A stretch of DNA of 64,000 nt from Iamia sp. SCSIO 61187 (lineage in GTDB: Bacteria; Actinomycetota; Acidimicrobiia; Acidimicrobiales; Iamiaceae): NCBI RefSeq assembly GCF_019443745.1, contig NZ_CP050948.1:744001-808000 (forward strand). The letters are read 5' to 3'. Shown here one piece after another: positions 17,825-24,842 of the stretch. A program made the position numbers and the translations under genes. The notes under the pieces were generated by a model. The model searched no databases. It saw only the letters and a list, made by a program, of their open reading frames with translations, and was not told the origin of the DNA. The number at the start of each line of letters is the position of its first letter. Positions within the stretch are counted from its first letter, which is position 1.

Positions 17825-18664
17825 GTGGCCTACGTCCGCACCGACGACGGGGTCCGGCTGCACTACCAGGTGTGGGGCCCGAGCGACGGGGAGCCGCTGC
17901 TGCTCGTCCACGGGCTCGGTGCCGACCACCGGGCGTGGATCATGCAGCGCCGGTCGTTCGGGGCCCGGTACCGGTGCATCGCCTTCGACAACCGGGGGGT
18001 GGGCAGCTCCGACAAGCCGGAGGGGCCCTACGACCTCGAGGTCATGGCCCGCGACGCCCTGCTCGTGCTCGACGCCGCCGGGCACGACTCGGCCCACGTG
18101 GTGGGCGTGTCGATGGGCGGGATCCTGGCCCAGATCATCGGCGTGCGGGCGCCCGAGCGGGTGCGCTCGCTGACCCTGGCGTGCACCGCCTGCCGGCACC
18201 TGCCGTGGCGGCGGGAGCTGCTGGCCGAGTGGATCGAGGTGGCCGAGAGCGAGGGCATGGGCGTCTTCGTCCGCGACAACATCCGCTGGCTGATGGGTCC
18301 CCGGTCGCTGCGGCGGATCTGGCCGCTGGCCACGTTCCTGGCCCCGCTGGTGGTCAACGTCCCGCCCCACGGGTTCGCGGCCCAGGCCCGGGCGATCCTG
18401 GCCATGGACGATGCCGTGGCCGACGAGCTGTCGGCCATCACCGCGCCGACGCTCGTCACCGTCGGCAGCCAGGACATCCTGACGCCCCGGGGCGACTCGC
18501 TGGAGCTGGCCGAGCGCATCCCCGGGGCCGAGCTGGTCATCATCCGGGGCGGGGCCCACATGGTCCAGGCCGAGCACGCCGGCACCTTCAACCGCGTCGT
18601 CCACGAGCACCTGGACCAGGTCGCCGCCCGCCCGACGAGCGCCAGCGAGTCCCGGACCGCCTGA
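17825..18664 (+). CDS. Alpha/beta hydrolase
   Basis: A 279-residue alpha/beta hydrolase. The oxyanion motif is LLVHGLGADHRAW, the nucleophile elbow GVSMGG, and the C-terminal His is in GGAHMVQAEHAG; an acidic residue is in SQDILTP. This pattern is typical of 3-oxoadipate enol-lactonase-like or haloperoxidase-like esterases; the substrate is unknown. GTG 17825 follows the acyltransferase stop by one base. The last residues (PTSASESRTA) are encoded by the first copy of a 37-bp tandem repeat, so the C-terminal tail looks like an accidental extension. Confidence 0.87.
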   Translation: MAYVRTDDGVRLHYQVWGPSDGEPLLLVHGLGADHRAWIMQRRSFGARYRCIAFDNRGVGSSDKPEGPYDLEVMARDALLVLDAAGHDSAHVVGVSMGGILAQIIGVRAPERVRSLTLACTACRHLPWRRELLAEWIEVAESEGMGVFVRDNIRWLMGPRSLRRIWPLATFLAPLVVNVPPHGFAAQARAILAMDDAVADELSAITAPTLVTVGSQDILTPRGDSLELAERIPGAELVIIRGGAHMVQAEHAGTFNRVVHEHLDQVAARPTSASESRTA

Positions 18665-18726
18665 CCCCCCGACGAGCGCCAGCGAGTCCCGGACCGCCTG
18701 ACCCCCCGACGAGCGCCAGCGAGTCC
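18632..18726. repeat. 37-bp tandem repeat across a stop codon
   Basis: Copies begin at 18632, 18669 and 18706; the first two are identical over the 37-bp period and the third is identical for 21 bp. The first copy encodes the last residues and stop codon of the hydrolase. The unit length is not a multiple of three. Bases 18727-18825 after it hold nothing I recognise. Confidence 0.85.
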
Positions 18727-18825
18727 GCCACCACGTCCTCCGTCGACCAGAGCTCGCCGCGATGACGAGGCAACGCAGGGAACCGCGACCAGGAGCGGCC
18801 GAGAGCGTGGCGATGCCGGACGGAA

Positions 18826-18987
18826 CCGGCGCAGCCGCAGGGGGGTGCGGGGGGTCTCCCCCCGCAGAGGCGAGCGTGGCGGCGAGGGACGAGCCGTCCG
18901 CCGCCGGGAAGACCTTCAGCCCCGAGCGGAGCGAGGGACGCTCAGCTCGAGGGAACGGAGGGAGCGCCAGCGACCGAGTGACCGAGA
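18826..18987 (+). repeat. Dispersed intergenic element, copy A
   Basis: About 160 bp between two convergent genes, ending 2 nt before the stop of the response regulator. It is clearly alignable with the reverse complement of 36874-37030. Inside it, GCGGGGGG (18847-18854) and CCCCCCGC (18858-18865) form a perfect 8-bp hairpin with a 3-nt loop. A GAGCGGAGCGAG motif is at 18924-18935. It may act as a terminator or be a mobile repeat remnant. Confidence 0.65.
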
Positions 18988-18988
18988 T

Positions 18989-19621
18989 TCACTCGATTCC
19001 GTGCTCCAGCGCGTAGCGGATGAGCTCCTGCTTGCGGGAGAGGTGGAGCTTGCCGAGGATGTTGCGGACGTGGTTCTCCACCGTCTTCTCGGCGATGAAG
19101 AGCTCCTCGCCGATCTGGCGGTAGGTGTGGCCCTTGGCGACGTGCTGGAGGACCTCCCGCTCGCGCTCGGACAGGGCCTGGCCGCCGCCGCCGGTCTTGC
19201 TGAGCCGCCGGAACTCGCCCAGGACGAGGGCGGCCAGGCTGGGGGAGAAGACGGGCTCGCCCTGGGCCGCCTTCCAGAGGGCGGTGCGGAGCTCGGCCGA
19301 CGGCGTCGACTTCACCAGGTAGCCGACGGCGCCGGCGGCCACGGCGTCGAGCAGGTCGCGCTCGGCCTCGCTGACGGTGAGCATGACGATGCGGGTCGTC
19401 TCGCCGCAGGTGCGGGCCACCTTGATGCCGCCGCCGCCGGGCATGTTGAGGTCGCACACCACGAGGTCGGGGCGGACCTGCCCGATGACGTCGATGGCCT
19501 CGTCGGCGTCGGCGGCCTCGCCGACGACGTGGAAGGTCTCGCCCAGGTCGGCGCGCAGGCCCGAGCGCCAGATCTGGTGGTCGTCGGCCACCACGACCCG
19601 CACCGCGTCCAGCTTCGCCAC
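18989..19621 (-). CDS. NarL/LuxR-family response regulator
   Basis: Two-component regulator of 210 aa. The receiver domain spans about 1-120, with the acidic pair ADD (12-14), phospho-acceptor Asp57 in VVCDLNMPG, Thr in MLTVSE and Lys in YLVKSTPSAEL. The LuxR helix-turn-helix is at about 145-208 (LSEREREVLQHVAKGHTYRQI). GTG 19621 is chosen because CAGGAT lies 6 nt upstream and the receiver fold starts here; the frame is open further upstream across dagK. A NarL-type histidine kinase lies 3 kb away on the same strand and is the likely partner. Confidence 0.93.
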   Translation of the reverse strand: MAKLDAVRVVVADDHQIWRSGLRADLGETFHVVGEAADADEAIDVIGQVRPDLVVCDLNMPGGGGIKVARTCGETTRIVMLTVSEAERDLLDAVAAGAVGYLVKSTPSAELRTALWKAAQGEPVFSPSLAALVLGEFRRLSKTGGGGQALSEREREVLQHVAKGHTYRQIGEELFIAEKTVENHVRNILGKLHLSRKQELIRYALEHGIE

Positions 19622-19627
19622 GCCGCC

Positions 19628-19633
19628 ATCCTG
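19628..19633 (-). promoter_or_regulatory. Predicted -10 of the response regulator
   Basis: CAGGAT on the minus strand lies 6 nt before GTG 19621, a weaker match to TAnnnT at the same spacing. Confidence 0.35.
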
Positions 19634-19652
19634 GCACGGCCCCCGCCGCGGA

Positions 19653-19658
19653 TACCGT
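19653..19658 (+). promoter_or_regulatory. Predicted -10 of the lipid kinase (leaderless)
   Basis: TACCGT lies 6 nt before GTG 19665. The 43-bp divergent gap holds both promoters back to back. Confidence 0.5.
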
Positions 19659-19664
19659 GCGTCG

Positions 19665-20630
19665 GTGCAGATCGAGGTCGTCGTCAACTGCGGGGCGGGG
19701 TCGGTCGACGGCGATGCCGCCGAGGGGGAGCGGGCTCGCGTCGCCGAGGCCTTCGCCCCGATGGGCCTCGAGCCCCGCACCGCGGTCGTTGTCGGTGCCG
19801 CGCTCGGCTCGGCGGTCCGGGCCGCGGCCGAGCGGGGGGCCGACGTCGTGGCCGTGGCCGGCGGGGACGGCTCCCTGGGCACGGCGGCCGACGCCCTCCT
19901 CGACAGCGACGTCGCCCTCGGGATCTTGCCGCTGGGGACGTTCAACCACTTCGCCAAGGACCTCGGTGTCCCGATGGACCTGGCGGAGGCGGCCGACGTG
20001 GTGGTGAACGGCGACACCCGGACCGTCGACGTCGCCCAGGTGAACGGGCGCACGTTCGTGAACAACTCGTCGATCGGGTTGTACCCGGTGATGGTCGACC
20101 TCCGGGACGACATCCGCACCAGCCGGGGGTGGGGCAAGGTCCGGTCGGTCCCGCTGGCGTCGTGGCGGGTGCTGCGGCGGTTCCCGACCCGGCGCATGCA
20201 CATCACGGTCGACGGCCACCGGTGGGATCGGCGGACCCCGTTCGTGTTCGTGGGCAACAACACCTACGAGGTCGGGCCCCGGGGCATCGGCGCCCGCACC
20301 GAGATGGCCGGGGGCGTGCTGTGCTGCTTCATCGCCAAGGCCGAGACCCGGTGGGCCTTCGCCCGCATGGCGATCGGCGCGGTCGTGCGGGGGGCCCCGG
20401 GGACGCCCTCGCTCGACACCAGCTGCGGACCCGAGATCACCATCGACGCCCACGGCCACCGGATCCTGGTGGCCATCGACGGCGAGGTCGACACGCTGCG
20501 CTCGCCGCTGGAGTACCGCTCCCGGCCGGGTGCCCTCCGGGTGCGCGTGCCCCGTGGGGCCGAGCCGCCGACCGGGCCCCCGGATGCCGACGACGTCGAG
20601 GTCGGCGTGGACGAGCAGGCCGGGGACTGA
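19665..20630 (+). CDS. Diacylglycerol/lipid kinase family protein
   Basis: A 321-residue member of the DagK/YegS/sphingosine-kinase family, which phosphorylates a lipid hydroxyl with ATP. The nucleotide loop is GGDGSLGTAA, and PLGTFNHFAKDLGVP is the following catalytic-domain signature. FVNNSSIGLYP and the C-terminal beta domain (ITIDAHGHRILVAIDGEVD) match the family. The acidic, Pro-containing tail is variable. The frame is open upstream, but homology starts at GTG 19665. Confidence 0.88.
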   Translation: MQIEVVVNCGAGSVDGDAAEGERARVAEAFAPMGLEPRTAVVVGAALGSAVRAAAERGADVVAVAGGDGSLGTAADALLDSDVALGILPLGTFNHFAKDLGVPMDLAEAADVVVNGDTRTVDVAQVNGRTFVNNSSIGLYPVMVDLRDDIRTSRGWGKVRSVPLASWRVLRRFPTRRMHITVDGHRWDRRTPFVFVGNNTYEVGPRGIGARTEMAGGVLCCFIAKAETRWAFARMAIGAVVRGAPGTPSLDTSCGPEITIDAHGHRILVAIDGEVDTLRSPLEYRSRPGALRVRVPRGAEPPTGPPDADDVEVGVDEQAGD

Positions 20631-20647
20631 CCCCCGCAGGGGCTGAG

Positions 20648-20673
20648 GTTTGCCGGGCAGCCGGTGACGGTAA
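20648..20673 (+). promoter_or_regulatory. Candidate sigma-B/F-type promoter of the ParA-like gene
   Basis: GTTT (20648-20651), a 16-nt spacer and CGGTAA (20668-20673) resemble the GTTT-N15/16-GGGTAA pattern of B/F-type sigma factors. The predicted start leaves about 26 nt before the ATG, including an AGGAGGA site (20694-20700). Confidence 0.4.
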
Positions 20674-20706
20674 CCACGGGGGACCGCCCGGGCAGGAGGA
20701 GCCGCC

Positions 20707-21927
20707 ATGGCCAGCACGTCGACGTCCGCCACCCCGATCCCCGGCCCGAACGGGTCGCGCCCGGCCGCCCCGCCGAGCGTCGACGTGGACCTGACCGTCG
20801 CCGGGCCGCCCCCGGCCCCGCCGCCCGACCCCCTCCGGCGCCCGGCCACCGAGCCCGCCTCCGCGGGACCGCGGGCCACCGAGCCCCCCGGCCCCGCCGC
20901 CGACCCACCCGCGCCGCCGGCCGCCCCCCTCGCCTCCGGGGGATCGCTCACGCCCGGCGCGAGCGGCCGCCCCGCCGACTCGTCGCTGCCCGACCCGGCC
21001 GCCCTCGACCGGCTCTGGCAGCCGCAGTCGCTCATCCCCGTGCCCAAGGCGGTGCCCCGGACCGGCTGGCGCAAGGGCGTGTACAAGGTGTCGGCCGGCA
21101 AGGTGAACCCGGGCCCCTCGTCGGCCGAGGCCATGCGGGACGACCTCCGCCACCAGGTCACCAAGCCGCTGGCGGCCCGCCGGGGCGAGCGCATCGCCGT
21201 GCTGTCGACCAAGGGGGGCGTGGGCAAGACCACCACGACCCTGATGCTGGGCCACACCCTGGCCATCGAGCGGGGCGACCGCATCGTCGCCCTCGACGCC
21301 AACCCGGACTACGGGACCCTCGGGTACCGGGTCAGCCCCGACACCCAGCGCACGGTGCGGGACCTGCTCGACGCCCGCCAGGGCATCCACTCGTACCCTG
21401 ACGTCCGGGCCTACACCACCCAGGCGCCGTCCCGGCTCGAGGTCCTGGCCGGCGACGCCGACCCGGCGGTGTCGGACGCCTACACGGCCCAGGACTACGC
21501 CGACTCCCTCGGGATCCTCGGCCAGCACTACAACGTGATCCTCACCGACTGCGGCACCGGGGTCCTCCACGACGCCATGCGGGCCGTGCTCCACATGGCC
21601 ACCCAGCTGGTGATCGTCACCGGCCCGGCCGTCGACCAGGCCCGCCACGCCGACCACCTGCTGCGCTGGCTCCACAAGCACGGCGCCGACCACCTCGTCG
21701 GCTCGGCCGTCACCGTCGTCAACGCCGCCCGCAACGACCTGGCCGTCGACGTCGACGGTCTGGAGGCCCACTTCCAGCAGATCACCCGGTCGGTGGTGCG
21801 CGTCCCCTACGACCCGGTGCTGGCCGCCGGCGGCATCGACGGCCTCGACCGCCTCGATCGGGCCACCCAGGACGCCTACCTGGCCCTGGCCGCCGCCGTC
21901 ACCGCCGGGTTCGGCCGGGACGCCTGA
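20707..21927 (+). CDS. ParA/MinD-like ATPase with Pro-rich N-terminus (EspI-like)
   Basis: A 406-residue protein: about 120 residues rich in Pro/Ala, then a deviant-Walker ATPase. The P-loop is KGGVGKTTTT (169-178), followed by VALDANPDYGTLG (switch I) and VILTDCGTG (Walker B-like). This layout, and the closing segment VDQARHADHLLRWL, resembles EspI/ESX-associated MinD-like proteins linked to type VII secretion in mycobacteria. No ParB or partition site is adjacent, and it ends with no partner gene. A type VII ATPase and WXG100 gene lie at the far end of this window, so a link is possible but unproven. Confidence 0.8.
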   Translation: MASTSTSATPIPGPNGSRPAAPPSVDVDLTVAGPPPAPPPDPLRRPATEPASAGPRATEPPGPAADPPAPPAAPLASGGSLTPGASGRPADSSLPDPAALDRLWQPQSLIPVPKAVPRTGWRKGVYKVSAGKVNPGPSSAEAMRDDLRHQVTKPLAARRGERIAVLSTKGGVGKTTTTLMLGHTLAIERGDRIVALDANPDYGTLGYRVSPDTQRTVRDLLDARQGIHSYPDVRAYTTQAPSRLEVLAGDADPAVSDAYTAQDYADSLGILGQHYNVILTDCGTGVLHDAMRAVLHMATQLVIVTGPAVDQARHADHLLRWLHKHGADHLVGSAVTVVNAARNDLAVDVDGLEAHFQQITRSVVRVPYDPVLAAGGIDGLDRLDRATQDAYLALAAAVTAGFGRDA

Positions 21928-21951
21928 CGGCCCGCCTCCCCGGCGGCCGGG

Positions 21952-22809
21952 TCACCCCGGCACCCGCAGGTGCCAGATCAGCAGGAATGGGAGGCCGCCG
22001 TAGGCCTCCTGGACGGCATCGGGGACGAAGGGGTGGGCGAGGTGGCCGGCGAGCGTCTCGGGGTCGTGCTCGACCTCGACGCAGTCGACGACCTCCAGCC
22101 CGGCGCCGTGGAACCCCCGGACGTACGAGCTGATCGGGTGGTGGAGGTTGCGCACGTGGGCCAGGCCGCCCTCGTGGGGGAAGGCGGCCGTGCCGCCGAT
22201 GAGCACCGACGTGGGGTGGATGTCGGACAGGACCAGCGTCCCGCCGGGGCGCACCACGCAGGCCAGCGAGGCCAGGGCGGCGGCCAGGTCGGGCACGTGG
22301 GTGAGGGCCAGCGAGCACACGGCCAGGTCGACGGCGTCGTCGGCGAGGGGCAGGTCGAGGACGTCGCCCTGCTCGAACCGGGCGCTCGGCACCTTGGCCC
22401 GGGCCACCTCGAGCATCTCGTGGGTGGCGTCGACCCCGACCACGTCCCACCCGCGCTCGACGAGGTGGGCGGCGTGGCGCCCGGTCCCGCAGCACGCGTC
22501 GAGCGCCCGCCCCGGGGCCAGGGCGTCGACGATGCGGTGGACCACCGGCTCCTCGCCGGCGATGGCCGGGTTGGGTCCGTCGTAGGTCGGCGCCCAGGCC
22601 GCGTACCCGGTCGTCACCGCGTGCTCGACCACCGGGATGACGATGTCGTTGGGGGACTCGTCCATCCGGGCCGCGATCGCGCGAGCCTCGTCGATCCGTG
22701 GTCGGGCCCGGTCGGGGTCGACGAGGACCGACCGCATGGCCGCCAGCCCCGACAGGGCCACGAAGAACTCTCCGCTGGTGAAGGTCTGCGGGGCGACGTC
22801 GTCCGTCAT
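21952..22809 (-). CDS. SAM-dependent methyltransferase
   Basis: A 285-residue class I methyltransferase. The SAM loop is ALDACCGTGRHA (motif I), followed by VVGVDATHEML (acidic motif II), GDVLDLPLADDAVDLAVCS and a VRPGGTLVLSD post-motif. About 95 residues precede the fold. Substrate unknown. ATG 22809 is preferred over an upstream start because TACCGT lies 5 nt before it. Confidence 0.85.
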   Translation of the reverse strand: MTDDVAPQTFTSGEFFVALSGLAAMRSVLVDPDRARPRIDEARAIAARMDESPNDIVIPVVEHAVTTGYAAWAPTYDGPNPAIAGEEPVVHRIVDALAPGRALDACCGTGRHAAHLVERGWDVVGVDATHEMLEVARAKVPSARFEQGDVLDLPLADDAVDLAVCSLALTHVPDLAAALASLACVVRPGGTLVLSDIHPTSVLIGGTAAFPHEGGLAHVRNLHHPISSYVRGFHGAGLEVVDCVEVEHDPETLAGHLAHPFVPDAVQEAYGGLPFLLIWHLRVPG

Positions 22810-22814
22810 GGGCA

Positions 22815-22820
22815 GACGGT
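22815..22820 (-). promoter_or_regulatory. Predicted -10 of the methyltransferase
   Basis: TACCGT on the minus strand lies 5 nt before ATG 22809. Confidence 0.45.
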
Positions 22821-22908
22821 ACCGGCCCCTCCGCCGCTCGTCCCGTGGGTTCTCGGGCGCACGGCGCACGGCCGACCGGGCGGGCCGGGTGGCGCGACCG
22901 GCCCGCCC

Positions 22909-23991
22909 TCAGCGGGGCAGGGTGAGGCGCACCTCGGTGCCCCGGCCGGGGGCGGACCGGACCTGGACCTGCCCGCCCACCTCGGCGACCCGACCCCGGA
23001 TCGACCGGCCCAGGCCGACCCCCTCGGGCACGGCGTCGACGTCGAAGCCGGAGCCGTCGTCGTTGACCGACACCTGGACGCCGTCGTCGTCGGGGTCGAC
23101 GAACACGACGGCCCGGGTGGCGTCGCCGTGCTTCGACGCGTTGGTGAGCGCCTCCCCGACCGCGCCCACGAGCGCCCGGACGGCGTCGGCGGGGATCTCC
23201 CCGGGGTCGTCGACGGCGGTGACCTCCACCGCCAGCCCGTGCCGGGCGGTGGCCGTCGCCGCCGCCTGGCGCAGCTCGGCCAGCAGGTCCCCGGGCGCCC
23301 GGTCGATCCCGAACAGGAACTGGCGAAGCTCGCGCTCCTGGGTCCGGGCCAGCTCGGCCAGGTCGCTGTCGGTCGACCGGCGCTGGACGACCGCCAGGGT
23401 CTGGAGGACGCCGTCGTGGAGGGTGCGGGCCACCTCCTCGCGGGCCCGGGCGGCGGCGATCTCGTCGGTGGCCTGCTGGAGCCGCCGCATCACGAGACCG
23501 GCGGCGCCCCCGGCCAGGGCGTAGAGGAACGTGGTCGACAGGAGGGACAGGAGGCCGGGGGACCCGAGGTCGTCGAGCCGGGTCCCGCCGTAGCGCCCCA
23601 GGCCGATGACGACGCCTGCGGCGGCGCCCCCGACCGGGCCGCCGGCGATCCCGGCGGCGAGGGCGCCGGCGATGGGCCACGCCGAGCCGAGGGCCACGCG
23701 GTGCGGGCCGCCGTAGACCCACCCGTCGGCCACGAGCAGGGCGGCACCGAGGCCGACCTCGGCGGCGACGACCTCGGGCCGGAAGAGCAGGGCCGGGCGC
23801 CACCGCGAGGCGGCGCCGAGGGCGAGCGAGGCCGCCGCCGTCGCCGCGCAGAGCCCCAGCGCCGCCGCCGGGTGGCCCAGCTCGTCCCGGGACACCCAGA
23901 GGACGACGGCCATCCAGGCCCACGCCAGGTAGCGGAACACCGCGAGCCCGCCCAGCACCCCCCGCTCCAAGGGGGTGACGCTCCGCTCCAC
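22909..23991 (-). CDS. NarL-type sensor histidine kinase
   Basis: A 360-residue membrane histidine kinase. The N-terminal half has about six hydrophobic segments (residues 8-175) with no extracellular sensor domain. The H-box is VARTLHDGVLQTL, the HisKA_3 form. The ATPase has GEALTNASKHG (N-box), NDDGSGFDVDAVPEGVGLG and RSAPGRGTEVRLTL. The response regulator at 18989-19621 is the likely partner although three genes lie between. GTG 23991 is chosen from a GATGCT hexamer 6 nt upstream; longer starts would add non-membrane residues. Confidence 0.88.
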   Translation of the reverse strand: MERSVTPLERGVLGGLAVFRYLAWAWMAVVLWVSRDELGHPAAALGLCAATAAASLALGAASRWRPALLFRPEVVAAEVGLGAALLVADGWVYGGPHRVALGSAWPIAGALAAGIAGGPVGGAAAGVVIGLGRYGGTRLDDLGSPGLLSLLSTTFLYALAGGAAGLVMRRLQQATDEIAAARAREEVARTLHDGVLQTLAVVQRRSTDSDLAELARTQERELRQFLFGIDRAPGDLLAELRQAAATATARHGLAVEVTAVDDPGEIPADAVRALVGAVGEALTNASKHGDATRAVVFVDPDDDGVQVSVNDDGSGFDVDAVPEGVGLGRSIRGRVAEVGGQVQVRSAPGRGTEVRLTLPR

Positions 23992-23997
23992 CCCGAC

Positions 23998-24003
23998 AGC
24001 ATC
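23998..24003 (-). promoter_or_regulatory. Predicted -10 of the histidine kinase
   Basis: GATGCT on the minus strand, 6 nt before GTG 23991; a weaker variant of TAnnnT. Confidence 0.3.
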
Positions 24004-24044
24004 CCACCCCGAGTCGCGGGTTCGGCACGAGGGCGTTCGGGTGG

Positions 24045-24050
24045 CAGCAT
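24045..24050 (+). promoter_or_regulatory. Predicted -10 of the LOG-family gene
   Basis: CAGCAT lies 6 nt before GTG 24057; a weaker variant of TAnnnT. Confidence 0.3.
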
Positions 24051-24056
24051 CGCCCG

Positions 24057-24647
24057 GTGGAGCTGACCAGGGTGTGCGTCTTCTGCGGTTCGAACCCGGG
24101 CACCGACCCGGCCTACGTGGCCGAGGCCGAGGCCACGGGGAGGGCACTGGCCGAGCGGGGGATCGGGCTCGTCTACGGCGGCGGCTCGGTCGGGCTCATG
24201 GGCCGGGTGGCCGCCGCGGTGATGGACGCCGGGGGCGACGTCACCGGCGTGATCCCCGAGTTCCTGGACGCCGCCGAGATCGCCAAGCGCGACATCACCC
24301 GGCTGGAGGTCACGGCGTCGATGCACGACCGCAAGGCCCGCATGGCCGAGCTGTCCGACGCCTTCCTCGCCCTGCCCGGTGGCATCGGCACCTTCGAGGA
24401 GGCCTTCGAGGCCATGACCTGGACCCAGCTCGGGGTGCACGACAAGCCCATCGGGCTGGTCGACGTGGCCGGCTTCTGGGCGCCGGCCGCCGCCCTCCTC
24501 GACCGGGCCGTCGCCGACGGGTTCCTGGCCGAGGACGTGCGCACCAGCATCGTCGTGGAGCCGACCGGGGCCGAGGCCCTCGACGCCTTCGCCACCTGGC
24601 AGCGCCCGGGCCTGGGGAAGTGGACCGAGCGCGACGTGGTGCTGTGA
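24057..24647 (+). CDS. LOG-family nucleoside-monophosphate phosphoribohydrolase
   Basis: A 196-residue TIGR00730 protein (lysine-decarboxylase-like Rossmann fold, LOG family). Such enzymes release the base from cytokinin-type or ordinary nucleoside 5'-monophosphates. VCVFCGSNPG, VYGGGSVGLMG, the substrate-binding region SMHDRKARM and the signature PGGIGTFEE are all present. It starts at GTG with the divergent kinase behind it. The native substrate in bacteria of this kind is not certain. Confidence 0.92.
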   Translation: MELTRVCVFCGSNPGTDPAYVAEAEATGRALAERGIGLVYGGGSVGLMGRVAAAVMDAGGDVTGVIPEFLDAAEIAKRDITRLEVTASMHDRKARMAELSDAFLALPGGIGTFEEAFEAMTWTQLGVHDKPIGLVDVAGFWAPAAALLDRAVADGFLAEDVRTSIVVEPTGAEALDAFATWQRPGLGKWTERDVVL

Positions 24648-24740
24648 CATCGGGCCCGCAGGTGGTCCCAACGGCCCATGGAGGGTGGGCGACCACGGCC
24701 GATGGATCCCCGGGGGGATCCCGGGGGGAGGCCCGTCGCC

Positions 24741-24777
24741 CCCCTCCACCATCCCGGGGGCCGGGAAGGTGGAGGGG
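24741..24777 (+). promoter_or_regulatory. Strong hairpin upstream of clpC
   Basis: The 10-bp arms 24741-24750 and 24768-24777 extend through a mismatch into TCCCGG/CCGGGA around a GGG loop. It lies just upstream of a candidate -10 (TAGGCT, 24783-24788), so it may be an operator covering the -35 region or the terminator of the preceding gene. No ClgR or CtsR box could be recognised. Confidence 0.45.
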
Positions 24778-24842
24778 AGCGGTAGGCTCGGGACCCACGA
24801 ACCCACACGGGAACCACCCCGGTCCCGTCGAGGGAGGCACAG

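Noticed and set aside
18762-19016. Plus-strand ORF of 84 codons in the gap after the hydrolase
   Set aside because: It overlaps the dispersed element and is made of repeat-derived GAGCGAGG-like sequence; no start signal.
20641-20706. Possible riboswitch upstream of the ParA-like gene
   Set aside because: GC-rich and partly palindromic, but I could not match a c-di-AMP, c-di-GMP or other riboswitch consensus. A sigma-F-like promoter explains the region better.
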